This document shows, in pieces, positions 20,209-30,412 of a stretch of DNA of 64,000 nucleotides. Made by a program: the position numbers and the translations under genes. The DNA is from Silanimonas sp. (GTDB lineage: Bacteria > Pseudomonadota > Gammaproteobacteria > Xanthomonadales > Xanthomonadaceae). Position 1 is the first letter of the stretch; each line of letters starts with the position of its first letter. The notes under the pieces were generated by a model. The model did not search any database. It was not told the origin of the DNA and worked only from the letters and a program-made list of their open reading frames with translations. The stretch lies in assembly GCA_026005095.1 (NCBI GenBank), contig BPKK01000004.1, positions 62,001 to 126,000 of the forward strand. Direction: 5' to 3'.

Positions 20209-22458
20209 ATGACCGACCCCGCCCGCCCCGCCTTCCACGGTTTCGAGCAGATCCCGCTGCACGAGTATGCCGAGCGCGCCTACCTCGACTACTCGATGTA
20301 CGTGGTGCTGGACCGTGCCCTGCCCTTCCTCGGCGACGGGCTGAAGCCGGTGCAGCGGCGCATCATCTACGCCATGAGCGAGCTCGGCCTGAATGCCGGC
20401 GCGAAGCCGAAGAAATCGGCGCGCACCGTGGGCGACGTGATCGGCAAATACCACCCACATGGCGATTCGGCCTGCTACGAGGCGCTGGTGCTGATGGCCC
20501 AGCCCTTCTCCTACCGCTACCCGCTGATCGAAGGCCAGGGCAACTTCGGCTCGCCCGACGACCCCAAGAGCTTCGCCGCCATGCGCTACACCGAAGCCAA
20601 GCTGACCCCGATCGCCGAGGTGCTGCTCGGCGAGCTCGGCCAAGGCACGGTGGAGTGGAGCCCGAACTTCGACGGCACGCTGGAGGAGCCTTCATGGCTG
20701 CCCGCGCGCCTGCCGCATCTGCTGCTCAACGGCACCACCGGCATCGCTGTCGGCATGGCCACCGACATTCCGCCGCACAACCTCAACGAAGTGGTGAGCG
20801 CCTGCGTGCGGCTCCTCGATGATCCGGAGGCCAGCACGCGCGAGCTCTGCGAGCATATCCGCGGCCCGGACTACCCCACCGCTGCCGAGATCATCACCCC
20901 GGCCGCCGACCTCGTGGCGATGTACGAGAGCGGTAGCGGCAGCGTGCGCGCCCGCGCCACCTACGTGAAGGAAGGGCAGAACATCGTCGTCACTGCCCTG
21001 CCCTACCAGGTATCGCCCTCGAAGATCATGGAGCAGATCGCCCAGCAGCTGCGGGCGAAGAAGCTGCCCTGGCTGGAGGACCTGCGCGACGAATCGGACC
21101 ACCAGAACCCGGTGCGCCTGGTGCTCGTGCCGCGCAGCAACCGCGTCGACATCGATGCCCTGATGGGCCATCTGATGGCAACGACAGACCTCGAGAAGAG
21201 CTTCCGTGTCAATCTCAACGTCATCGGTCTGGATGGCCGGCCGCAGGTGCGCGGCCTGAAGGCCCTGCTCGGCGAGTGGCTGCAGTTCCGCACCGATACG
21301 CTCAAGCGCCGCCTGCGCCATCGCCTCGACAAGGTGGAACGCCGCCTGCACCTGCTGGAAGGCCTGCTCGTCGCCTTCCTCAATCTCGACGAGGTGATCC
21401 GCATCATCCGCACCGAGGATGAGCCGAAGCCGGTGCTGATGGCGCGCTTCGGGCTCTCGGAGGAACAGGCCGACTACATCCTCGAGACCAAGCTAAAGCA
21501 GTTGGCCCGCCTCGAGGAGATGAAGATTCGCGGCGAACAGGACGAACTCGCCAGGGAGCGCGAAACGCTCCTCGCCACGCTGGGGAGCAGTGCGAAGCTG
21601 AAAAAGCTGCTGAAGGACGAGCTGCTCGCCGATGCCAAGAAGTTCGGCGACGCTCGCAAGAGCCCGCTGGTGGCCCGCCAGGCCGCCCAGGCCATCGACG
21701 AGACCGAACTGGTGCCGAGCGAACCGGTCACCATCGTGCTCTCGCAGAAGGGCTGGATCCGCGCCGCCAAGGGCCACGACATCGATCCTTCGAGCCTGAG
21801 TTACCGCGAAGGCGATGGCCTGCTTTCCTTCGCCCGCGGCCGCAGCAACCAGCAGGCGGCCTTCATCGATTCCACTGGTCGCGCCTACTCTACGCCAGCA
21901 CACACCCTGCCCTCGGCGCGCGGCAATGGCGAACCGCTCACCGGGCGCTTCACCCTGCCCAGCGGCGCGCAGATGGTGGCCACCCTGGCCGGCGAGGCCG
22001 AGCAGCGCTTCCTGCTCGTCTCCTCCTTCGGCTATGGCTTCACCACCCGCTTCGAGAACTTCATCGGCCGTAACAAGTCGGGCAAGGCCCTGTTCAACCC
22101 CGATGCCGGCGCCAGCGTGCTGCCACCGGTGCCGGTGAACGACCCGGCCAGCGACTGGGTGGTGGCGGTGACCAGCAGCGGCCACCTGCTCGCCTTCCCG
22201 CTGAAGGACCTGCCGGAGCTCGACAAGGGCAAGGGCAACAAGCTGATCCAGATCCCGCCGGCCAAGCTCAAGAGCGGCGAGGAAGTGGTGAGCGCGGTGG
22301 CGGTGGTGCGCCAGGGCGGCGAGGCCACGCTGTACTGCGGCGCCCGCAAGCTCGGCCTCTCCTGGCGTGACCTGCAGGCCTACGAAGGCGCGCGCGCCAG
22401 CCGCGGCCAGCTGCTGCCGCGCGGCTTCCAGAAGGTCGACCGGATCGAGGTGGCCTGA
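20209..22458 (+). CDS. parC: DNA topoisomerase IV subunit A
   Basis: A 749-residue type IIA topoisomerase subunit that decatenates daughter chromosomes with ParE. The N-terminal breakage-reunion domain has the catalytic Tyr127 ([10 protein letters not shown]) and the quinolone-resistance region [14 protein letters not shown] with Ser87 and Glu91, the wild-type residues corresponding to E. coli Ser80 and Glu84. The C-terminal beta-pinwheel is shorter than in GyrA and lacks a GyrA box, which supports ParC rather than GyrA. A -10 box TAGAAT (20170-20175) in the string GGGCTAGAATCCC lies 33 bases before ATG 20209. I see no good -35. Confidence 0.95.
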   Translation: MTDPARPAFHGFEQIPLHEYAERAYLDYSMYVVLDRALPFLGDGLKPVQRRIIYAMSELGLNAGAKPKKSARTVGDVIGKYHPHGDSACYEALVLMAQPFSYRYPLIEGQGNFGSPDDPKSFAAMRYTEAKLTPIAEVLLGELGQGTVEWSPNFDGTLEEPSWLPARLPHLLLNGTTGIAVGMATDIPPHNLNEVVSACVRLLDDPEASTRELCEHIRGPDYPTAAEIITPAADLVAMYESGSGSVRARATYVKEGQNIVVTALPYQVSPSKIMEQIAQQLRAKKLPWLEDLRDESDHQNPVRLVLVPRSNRVDIDALMGHLMATTDLEKSFRVNLNVIGLDGRPQVRGLKALLGEWLQFRTDTLKRRLRHRLDKVERRLHLLEGLLVAFLNLDEVIRIIRTEDEPKPVLMARFGLSEEQADYILETKLKQLARLEEMKIRGEQDELARERETLLATLGSSAKLKKLLKDELLADAKKFGDARKSPLVARQAAQAIDETELVPSEPVTIVLSQKGWIRAAKGHDIDPSSLSYREGDGLLSFARGRSNQQAAFIDSTGRAYSTPAHTLPSARGNGEPLTGRFTLPSGAQMVATLAGEAEQRFLLVSSFGYGFTTRFENFIGRNKSGKALFNPDAGASVLPPVPVNDPASDWVVAVTSSGHLLAFPLKDLPELDKGKGNKLIQIPPAKLKSGEEVVSAVAVVRQGGEATLYCGARKLGLSWRDLQAYEGARASRGQLLPRGFQKVDRIEVA

Positions 22459-22460
22459 GC

Positions 22461-22892
22461 ATGGCCGGCCACCCCGCGGCGCCGAAGCGCAACTTCGCCT
22501 TCCCCGCCATCGGGGCGCTGATGCTGCTGGCCGGCCTGGGCTTCGGCGGCCTCAGGCTCGCCTTCCTGCTCGGCAGCGAGACGGTCGAGGGCGAGGTGGT
22601 GGAGATCGCCTCACTCAAGCCCGCGGGCCAGAGCACCCGCCTCGGCTACCCGGTGGTGGCCTTCACCACGCCGGCGGGCGAGCGGGTGCGCTTCACCGGC
22701 AGCGAGGGCAGCAGCCCGGCTGCCTACGCCGTCGGCGAGCGCGTCGCGGTGCGCTACCGCCCCGAGGCACCGCACGAGGCGCAGCTGGCGAGTTGGGGCT
22801 CGCTGTTCGGCGGCCACCTCCTCGCCATCGGCCTCGGGCTCGCCTTCCTCTGGGTCGGCATCAAGGACCTGCGCACGCCGCCCAAGGCCTGA
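22461..22892 (+). CDS. DUF3592 small membrane protein
   Basis: A 143-residue protein with an N-terminal hydrophobic segment (AIGALMLLAGLGFGGLRLAFLL), a beta-rich extramembrane domain typical of DUF3592 (GEVVEI...YPVVAFTTPAGERVRF...VGERVAVRYRPE) and a C-terminal helix (HLLAIGLGLAFLWVGI). The function is unknown. It starts two bases after the parC stop, so it is cotranscribed with parC. The full-length match to the family makes it a real gene rather than an overlap artefact. Confidence 0.75.
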   Translation: MAGHPAAPKRNFAFPAIGALMLLAGLGFGGLRLAFLLGSETVEGEVVEIASLKPAGQSTRLGYPVVAFTTPAGERVRFTGSEGSSPAAYAVGERVAVRYRPEAPHEAQLASWGSLFGGHLLAIGLGLAFLWVGIKDLRTPPKA

Positions 22893-23030
22893 GGCGGCAT
22901 CCGCGCCTTCAGAGTGGAGCCTAGGCGCGGAACGGCCTCCCGGCGACGGCCCCGGCCGGCTCCATCGCATGTCCCGGCAGCCCATGTCGGCTAGGCTTGC
23001 CTGCCGTCGCCCTACCCGCAAGGCCTTCCC

Positions 23031-25412
23031 ATGCGTTCCTGGCTGCTACGCGGCTTTTTCGCGCTCACCACCTTGCTGCTCCTCGCCCTGCTCGTGCTCT
23101 GGTGGCTGCTGCGCGGCAGCCTGCCCACCCTAGAGGGCGAACTCGCCCTGCCCGGGCTGTCGGCGCCGGTCTCGGTGGAGCGCGATGCGCATGGCCGGGT
23201 CACCGTCTCGGCGGCCAACGAACTCGACATGGCGCGCGCGCTCGGCTTCGTGCATGGGCAGGAGCGCTTCTTCGAGATGGATCTCGCCCGCCGCGTGGCG
23301 GCCGGCGAGCTCGCGGCCCTGTTCGGCGCACGGGCGCTGCCCGTGGACCGCAAGAACCGCCTCCACCGCCTGCGTGCCCGCACCGAGGCGGCGCTCACCG
23401 ACATCGCCGGCGAACGCTTGCCCCTGCTCGGCGCCTATACCGAGGGGGTGAACGCCGGCCTCGCCTCGCTGCGCGTGCGGCCCTGGCCCTACCTGCTGCT
23501 GCGCCAGCGCCCGGAGGCCTGGACCGAGGTGGACTCGGCCCTCACCGGCTATGCCATGTTCTTCGACCTGCAAGACGAGACCAACTCGCGCGAACTGGCG
23601 CTGTGGCGCCTCCGCGAGGCGGTGCCGGCGCCGCTCGCCGCGCTCCTGCTGCGCGACGGCACGGCCTGGGACGCGCCGCTGTTCGGCGAGGCCCGTGGCG
23701 ATGCCGTGCTGCCGCCGCCGGAAGTGCTCGACCTGCGCGCCCTGCCCCATCCCGAGAACGGCAAGCCCGTGGCCGCGGCCGAGCCCGCCGCCCCGGGCAG
23801 CAACAACTTCGCCGCCGGCGCCTCGGCCACCGCCGATGGCCGCGCCATCGTCGCCGGCGACATGCACCTCGGCCTGCGCGCGCCCTCGCTCTGGTATCCG
23901 GTGCGCCTGCGCTACGCCGATCCCGCAGCTCCCGGCGGCAGGGTGGACGCCAGCGGAGTGAGCCTGCCCGGCGTGCCCGGCATCATCGCCGGCAGCACCG
24001 GCCGCGTGGCCTGGAGCTTCACCAACAGCTACGGCGACTGGCTGGATTTCTTCCGCATCGACTTCACCGATGCCACGCGCCGCCGCTACCGCACGCCGGA
24101 GGGCGAGGAGGCCGTGGTGGTGCACGAGGAGCGCCTGGCCGTGGCCGGCGGCGAGGCCGAGACCCTGGTGGTGCGCGAGACGCGCTGGGGCCCGATCCTG
24201 CACGAGGAGGCAGATGGCAGCGCGCTCGCCCTGCGCTGGACCGCGCAGCTACCCGGCAGCCTGGATTTCGGCCTGCTCGACCTCGTGCGCGCCGACGGGC
24301 TGGACGCGGCGCTCGAGGTGGGGCGCCGCGCCGGCGTGCCGGCGCAGAACATGCTGGTCGCCGACCATGCCGGCCGCATCGCCTGGCGCCTCGTCGGCCG
24401 TATCCCGGTGCGGGTGGGCGGCTGCGACCCCACGGCCCCGCTGCGGCCGCTGGAGGGCTGCGACTGGGCCGGCTGGCACCCCGCAGACGCCGCCCTGCAG
24501 CCGGAACTGGTGGATCCGCCCTCCGGCCGGCTCTGGACCGCCAATGCACGGGTGGTAGATGGCGACCTGCTGACCCTGATCGGCGATGCTGGCTACGCCC
24601 TCGGCGCCCGGCAGAAGCAGATCGCCGAGGCCATGCTGGCCACCGCACCGCTCGACGAGCCCGCCCTGCTCGCCCTGCAGCTCGATGACCGGGCGATCTT
24701 CCTCGAGCGCTGGAACCGCCTGCTGCGCGCGGTGGCCGCCCAGCTGCCAGACGGAGAGATCGCCGCGACCGCCGCCGACTGGGACGGCCATGCCTCGGTC
24801 GGCTCCGCCGGCTACCGGCTCACCCGCGCCTTCCGGCTGGAGGTGCTGGCCCGGGTGCGCGACGGCCTGCTCGGCCCGGCCAAGGTGGCGCTGGGCGAGC
24901 GCTTCCTGCTGCCCGACCTGCCGCAGCTCGAGGGCGTGCTCTGGCCCCTCGTCGAGCAGCGCCCGGCCCACCTGCTGCCGCCGCGCTTCAAGACCTGGGA
25001 GGCGCTGCTGGCCGAGGCCGCCGAGGCCGCGGCGAAGGGGCTGCGCGAACAGCACCCGGGCCCGCTCTCGGCGCGCAGCTGGGGCGAGGCCAATACCGCC
25101 GCCATCTGCCACCCGCTGGCCTCGGCCCTGCCCTCCCCGCTGCGCCACTGGCTCTGCATGCCGGCCGAGCCCCTGCCCGGAGATGCGCAGATGCCGCGCG
25201 TGCAGGCTCCGGCCTTCGGCGCCTCGCAGCGCCTCGTCGTCTCGCCCGGCCACGAGACCGACGGCGTCTTCCAGCTCCCCGGCGGCCAGGCCGGGCACCC
25301 GCTCTCGCCCTACTGGGGCGCCGGCCACACCGACTGGGTGCAGGGCCGCCCTGCCCCCTTCCTGCCCGGCCCTGCACAGCGCCGCCTCGAACTGCGCCCC
25401 GGCGCACCGTGA
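23031..25412 (+). CDS. Penicillin acylase family Ntn-hydrolase
   Basis: A 793-residue precursor. An N-terminal signal or anchor helix (GFFALTTLLLLALLVLWWLL) is followed by the alpha-subunit region (VSAANELDMARALGFVHGQERFFEMD), a spacer and the beta subunit. The beta subunit begins at the autocatalytic nucleophile Ser257 in APGSNNFAAG, the family's conserved G-S-N-N. Downstream PSLWYPVRLRY and VAWSFTNSYGDWLDFF fit the oxyanion region. These periplasmic enzymes hydrolyse amide side chains: beta-lactams, N-acyl homoserine lactones or other acyl amides. The substrate here cannot be told; quorum-signal acylase is one option. A -10-like TAGGCT (22992-22997) is the only promoter hint. Confidence 0.9.
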   Translation: MRSWLLRGFFALTTLLLLALLVLWWLLRGSLPTLEGELALPGLSAPVSVERDAHGRVTVSAANELDMARALGFVHGQERFFEMDLARRVAAGELAALFGARALPVDRKNRLHRLRARTEAALTDIAGERLPLLGAYTEGVNAGLASLRVRPWPYLLLRQRPEAWTEVDSALTGYAMFFDLQDETNSRELALWRLREAVPAPLAALLLRDGTAWDAPLFGEARGDAVLPPPEVLDLRALPHPENGKPVAAAEPAAPGSNNFAAGASATADGRAIVAGDMHLGLRAPSLWYPVRLRYADPAAPGGRVDASGVSLPGVPGIIAGSTGRVAWSFTNSYGDWLDFFRIDFTDATRRRYRTPEGEEAVVVHEERLAVAGGEAETLVVRETRWGPILHEEADGSALALRWTAQLPGSLDFGLLDLVRADGLDAALEVGRRAGVPAQNMLVADHAGRIAWRLVGRIPVRVGGCDPTAPLRPLEGCDWAGWHPADAALQPELVDPPSGRLWTANARVVDGDLLTLIGDAGYALGARQKQIAEAMLATAPLDEPALLALQLDDRAIFLERWNRLLRAVAAQLPDGEIAATAADWDGHASVGSAGYRLTRAFRLEVLARVRDGLLGPAKVALGERFLLPDLPQLEGVLWPLVEQRPAHLLPPRFKTWEALLAEAAEAAAKGLREQHPGPLSARSWGEANTAAICHPLASALPSPLRHWLCMPAEPLPGDAQMPRVQAPAFGASQRLVVSPGHETDGVFQLPGGQAGHPLSPYWGAGHTDWVQGRPAPFLPGPAQRRLELRPGAP

Positions 25413-25524
25413 AGGCCGTCCCGAGAACCGGCGGGAATCCGTCAAAGCTGGCGAAAAGCGCTGGCGCCCCCTGCGGGCTTTCGCCACTATGGGCGCACGC
25501 GGTGGCATCCGAAGGGGAAAGCGA

Positions 25525-26093
25525 ATGGGCACCAACCACGACATGGTGCGCGGCACACAAGTGCACAACCCGGGCCCGGACTGGAACCACTTGCGTGAAA
25601 CGGTCCTGATGATGGAGCTGGCCGTGGCCCAAGTGGAAGCGGCCATGACCGACAGCAATGCCTCGGTGGACGCCCTCACCGGCACCTTCACCACCATGGC
25701 CAACACCATCAAGCTCATCAACGAGCGCATCGCCGCCCTCGCCGATACCGAGGCCACGGCCGGAGTGAAAGCGGAACTGCTGACGGCCACCACCCACGTG
25801 GCCGGCATGGTCAACCAGGCCATCATCGCCTTTCAGTTCTACGACCGGCTCTCGCAGCGGCTCTCGCACGTGAACCACGGGCTTGCCTGGCTGGCGGAAC
25901 TGGTCGGAGACCAGGAGCGCGCCCGCTCGGCCGCTGCCTGGGCCGAGCTGCAGCAGAAGATCCGCGCCCGCTACTCGATGCCGGAGGAAGTGGAGATGTT
26001 CGAGGCCGTGCTGCTGCGGGGCCTGACGGTGGAGCAGGCCGTGCGCGAGTTCATGGAGAAGATGAACGACAAGGGCGACGACATCGAGCTTTT

Positions 26094-26097
<4 letters not shown>
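25525..26097 (+). CDS. Helical protein with a CheZ-like D-x3-Q motif (possible CheY-type phosphatase)
   Basis: A 190-residue, probably all-helical cytoplasmic protein of a conserved but unnamed type. The segment [17 protein letters not shown] (residues 100-116) aligns without gaps to the catalytic helix of E. coli CheZ (MMAQDFQDLTGQVIKRM). The Asp and Gln that act on CheY-P (CheZ Asp143, Gln147) fall on Asp107 and Gln111. The rest (long N-terminal helix with [11 protein letters not shown], acidic C-terminus [10 protein letters not shown]) also fits the CheZ style, in which the C-terminal tail docks the regulator. No chemotaxis gene lies nearby. A purine-rich GAAGGGGAAA precedes ATG 25525. Phosphatase activity is my inference. 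Confidence 0.6.
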
Positions 26098-26993
<896 letters not shown>

Positions 26994-27109
26994 GGGGGCT
27001 TCTCGGTGAAGGGGGAGGCGATTCTCCCATCCCGTCAGGCCTTCCGGTGGCGCAAGACGGCAGCGACGGGATCGTGGCAGGCTGGGCCTCCCCCATCCGG
27101 AGCCCGCCC

Positions 27110-27907
27110 ATGTCCTGGATCCTGCCCGCCTGCCTTGGGACCGCCCTGGCAGCCGCCCTCACGCTTACCGGCTGCCAGCGCGAACCCGCCACCGAGCCAC
27201 CCACGGCTGCGCCCGCCACGGCCGGCCCAGCCGAGATTTCTCCCGCCTCTACTCCCGCCCTCGGGGCCGAGGCGGCGAAAGCCGCCGCCTGGCAGGCACG
27301 CGGCAACGAGCCGTTCTGGATGATCGCCGTGGAGGGCGACACGCTGACCTGGACCAGCCCGGACAGCGAATCCATCGTCTGGACCGGTCTCACCCGCAGC
27401 GAACGCCCGGACGGCTTCGACCTCCACGCCGTGCGTGAGCCCCACCACCTGTCCGTCAGCGCCACCGCCACCGTCTGCCGCGACAGCATGGCCAGCATGC
27501 CCTACCCCCACACCGTCACGATCAAACTCGATGGCAAGACGCTTGCCGGCTGCGGCGGAGACCCGATGTCGCTGCTGGCGATCGGCGAATGGACGGTGGC
27601 CTCGGTGGCGGGAGAGCCCACGGGCGAGCGTCCGCCGACGCTCCAATTCCTGCCCGAGGGCCGCGCTGCCGGCTTCGCCGGCTGCAACCGCTGGACGAGC
27701 GGCACGGCACTCAGCGGCGAAGGAGTCTCCTTTACCCAGGTGGCCACCACCATGATGGCCTGCCCGGAGCCGGCGATGGCGGCCGAACGGCGCTTCCTCG
27801 AGGTCCTGTCGAGGACTACGCGCCACGACTTCGGTGCCGACGGCTCGCTGCAACTGATCGCCGGCGACACGGTGATCGCCGTGGCCACACGGACTGTCGA
27901 CGGCTGA
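27110..27907 (+). CDS. META/DUF306 domain lipoprotein
   Basis: A 265-residue envelope lipoprotein. The signal sequence ends in a lipobox LTLTGC (Cys22), followed by an Ala/Pro/Thr-rich linker. The first domain has [14 protein letters not shown] and [16 protein letters not shown], the COG3650-type fold found with lysozyme-inhibitor-like proteins. The second is a META domain (about residues 160-260) with [10 protein letters not shown] and [19 protein letters not shown], as in E. coli HslJ. Several paired Cys fit periplasmic disulfides. Members are linked to stress and novobiocin resistance; here that is family knowledge only. ATG 27110 is chosen because it starts the signal peptide. Confidence 0.83.
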   Translation: MSWILPACLGTALAAALTLTGCQREPATEPPTAAPATAGPAEISPASTPALGAEAAKAAAWQARGNEPFWMIAVEGDTLTWTSPDSESIVWTGLTRSERPDGFDLHAVREPHHLSVSATATVCRDSMASMPYPHTVTIKLDGKTLAGCGGDPMSLLAIGEWTVASVAGEPTGERPPTLQFLPEGRAAGFAGCNRWTSGTALSGEGVSFTQVATTMMACPEPAMAAERRFLEVLSRTTRHDFGADGSLQLIAGDTVIAVATRTVDG

Positions 27908-27913
27908 GACTCT

Positions 27914-28816
27914 TTAAAGCGGTAAACTGCCCTCGAAGGCGGAGTAGCGGAACCGGTAGTCCGGGCCGCCGCCGGCGGCCTGCGGGGCATCGGTGTAGCC
28001 GAGGCGCAGGCGGAAGCGCAGGCCCTCCTTCCAGGTCGGGGTCTCCAGCAGGCCTTCGGCGAGCCGCGCCGGTTCACGCCCGCCGCCCTGCACCTTGCGC
28101 TGCCCGGCCCCGAGCACCACGCGGGCGCGCAGGCCATGCAGGCGGCGGCTCCAGACCAGGGTGGCGAGGGCCTCGGCGTACTCGCCGGGGGCGAAATAGT
28201 CGGCGCGCTCCGGGGCGCTGTCGGCGAACCAGCGGGTGCGCAGCTGGGTCGAGATCCCCTGCGTCTCCGAGAGCACCAGGCTGGCCGTACCGCGCAGGTG
28301 CCGGCGCTGGTTGCCGCCGGTGAAGTCCTGCCAACCGGCGACGCCCGTGAACGTGAGCCGATCCCCCACGTGCCAATCCTGCGCGAGGCCGAGGAAGGTC
28401 TGGTAGCGGCCCTCGAGGGCGCCGCGCCGGGTGTCGAGGCGGTCGCGCTCGAGGAAGAATTCGGTGCGCGACGGCCCCTCCCGGTACAGCGTGCCCTCGC
28501 CCAGCCAGGTTTCGCCGTTGCCGCCAAAGCGGCCCGACCAGCGCCAGCCGCCGAGGTGCCCGGCCCCGCGCAGGAAGAGCCGGTTCTCGCCCACGTCCCA
28601 CCCCTCGCCACGGTAGCGCACGCGTTCGACGTTCAGCCCCCACCAGCGGTCCGGTGCTTCGCGCCGCGCCTGCCAGCTCGCGCCGACACGTGCGGTCGAG
28701 GTGCCCTCGCTGTCCTCCGACCACCAGCTGTCCCAGCCGAGGCCCTGCGCCATCGCGGCGGCGGGAAGGCCGAGGCCGACGGCCAGCGCCAGCAGACGCG
28801 AGGTGTTCCGGCTCAT
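27914..28816 (-). CDS. Putative outer-membrane beta-barrel protein paired with a glycosyltransferase
   Basis: A 300-residue protein with a signal peptide (LALAVGLGLPAAAMA/Q) and then alternating hydrophobic/polar strands with many Trp, Tyr and Arg (for example RWSGRFGGNGETWLGEG, LRFRLRLGYTDA), typical of a barrel of about 14-16 strands. I do not recognise a named family; YaiO-like barrels are one possibility. Its ATG overlaps the stop of the glycosyltransferase gene (ATGA), so the two are translationally coupled. I infer a role in exporting or modifying the polymer made by that enzyme. Confidence 0.6.
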   Translation of the reverse strand: MSRNTSRLLALAVGLGLPAAAMAQGLGWDSWWSEDSEGTSTARVGASWQARREAPDRWWGLNVERVRYRGEGWDVGENRLFLRGAGHLGGWRWSGRFGGNGETWLGEGTLYREGPSRTEFFLERDRLDTRRGALEGRYQTFLGLAQDWHVGDRLTFTGVAGWQDFTGGNQRRHLRGTASLVLSETQGISTQLRTRWFADSAPERADYFAPGEYAEALATLVWSRRLHGLRARVVLGAGQRKVQGGGREPARLAEGLLETPTWKEGLRFRLRLGYTDAPQAAGGGPDYRFRYSAFEGSLPL

Positions 28817-30285
28817 TTCGTCCCCCAGGTCTTCTTCAGCTTGAACAGCTCGGCAAGGTAGCCCTTCAGGCAGACCGGCTGCAGCACCACGGTGTAGAGG
28901 AAGGCATAGAACAGAAAGCCCCGTACGTTGCGTCGCACCCGCAGCCCCTGCTCGTGGAACATGCGCGCCTGCACGCGGAAGATCACGAAGTTCCAGAGCA
29001 GGGCCAACGGCAGTACCAGCAGGGTCATCGGCCCGGCAATCCAGTACAGGCCGAACAGGGCGGCGACGATGCCCGGGATGAAGACCAGGGTAAAGGCGAG
29101 ATCCATTGGCAGGAACAGCAGGTTCCACCAAATGAACAGGGTCGACATCCGCGGCTTCAGCAGCAGGGTGCCATGGCGCTGGAAGGCCTCGATCAGGCCG
29201 CGAGACCAGCGCTGGCGCTGGCGCGCGAACTGGCCGAGCGTCTCCGGCACATTGGTGAACAGGCAGGCATCCTCGGCGAAGCCCACCCGGTGCCCGGCCT
29301 TCAGCAGGGCCCAGCTCACCACGATGTCCTCGCCCACGCAGTGCGGCAGACCGCCCACCTCGAGCAGAGCCGAACGCCGGTAGATCGAGAAGGCGCCCTG
29401 CGCCACCAGCGTGCCGTGGTACATGCTCTGCATGCGCTTCACTGCGGCGATGCCGTGGAAGTAATCCCACTCCTGCGCCTTGGTCAGCCAGTTCACCCGC
29501 GAGTTGCGCACCAGCACCGCGCCGGCCACCGCGGCCGTGCCCGGCGGGTCGGTGAGCAGGCGCTCGACGATGGCCCGCAGCGCGCCCTCGTACACCCAGG
29601 AGTCGGCATCCACGGTGACGACGTACTCGTGGGTGGTCGACTCGAGGCCGACGTTGAGCACATGCGACTTGCCGCGGTTCACCGGCTGCGGCAGCACGCG
29701 CACCAGGAAGCCCGGGCGGGTGTGGCGCGCCGCGGCCTTCAGCGCGACGGAGACACTGGCATCAGTCGAACCATCATCGATCACCAGCACCTCGACCTCG
29801 CCCGGGTAGGCCTGCAGGGCAAGGCTGTCGAGGGTGTCGCCGATGGTCTTTTCTTCGTTGTAGCAGGCCACCAGTACCGCGATGGGCGGGTAGTGGGCGA
29901 GGCGGCGCCGCTTCGGCCGGCGGTCCATCAGGATCGTCGCGCTGAGGAAAGCGTTCATGAAGCCCGGCACCCAGGCGATGAACCCGATGGCGAACAGGGC
30001 CAGGGCCCAGCCGGCCGCTGCCGCGAGGTCCCGCAGCCAGGGCAGCGAGAGCGCCACGCTGAGGGCCATCCAGGCGAAGGCGAAGGCCAGGGTCAGGGCG
30101 AACTTCGCCCGGACCGGCAGGTACCAGCGTCGGAACTCGCCACGCATGGCCGCGCCCTCCCCGATCACAGGGTCGATGGCGGCGAGTTGCGGCTCGTTCG
30201 CGGCGGCAGCCGACGCCACGAGCGGCCCAGGCGCAGGGAAGGCGGGCCGCCGATTGGCGGCCGTCACCTCGTCGGGAGGGGTCAT
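28813..30285 (-). CDS. Processive family-2 glycosyltransferase, PgaC/IcaA-like
   Basis: A 490-residue inner-membrane enzyme. Two N-terminal helices (FALTLAFAFAWMALSVAL, AAGWALALFAIGFIAWVPG) precede the GT2 domain. The catalytic motifs are IDDGSTD, TVDADSW, VGEDIV and QRQRW, the D, DxD, D, QxxRW set of processive synthases. Further helices lie in the C-terminal third. Closest style is the poly-N-acetylglucosamine synthase PgaC/IcaA; hyaluronan, cellulose-like or other beta-linked homopolymers are alternatives. No deacetylase (PgaB) or PgaD is present, only the barrel protein downstream. Start ATG 30285 gives a 45-residue disordered N-terminus; a later start is possible. Confidence 0.85.
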   Translation of the reverse strand: MTPPDEVTAANRRPAFPAPGPLVASAAAANEPQLAAIDPVIGEGAAMRGEFRRWYLPVRAKFALTLAFAFAWMALSVALSLPWLRDLAAAAGWALALFAIGFIAWVPGFMNAFLSATILMDRRPKRRRLAHYPPIAVLVACYNEEKTIGDTLDSLALQAYPGEVEVLVIDDGSTDASVSVALKAAARHTRPGFLVRVLPQPVNRGKSHVLNVGLESTTHEYVVTVDADSWVYEGALRAIVERLLTDPPGTAAVAGAVLVRNSRVNWLTKAQEWDYFHGIAAVKRMQSMYHGTLVAQGAFSIYRRSALLEVGGLPHCVGEDIVVSWALLKAGHRVGFAEDACLFTNVPETLGQFARQRQRWSRGLIEAFQRHGTLLLKPRMSTLFIWWNLLFLPMDLAFTLVFIPGIVAALFGLYWIAGPMTLLVLPLALLWNFVIFRVQARMFHEQGLRVRRNVRGFLFYAFLYTVVLQPVCLKGYLAELFKLKKTWGTK

Positions 30286-30412
30286 CGGTCAGCGGTCGCG
30301 CCGCTGGGCCGGCGCCTGAACTGTGGAACGGCGCGCATTCTTCATACGCACGCCCCGCCTGTCGCTGAACCTGTGATCGGGTTTGCAGACTTTTGCGTTT
30401 CTTCACGTCGGT

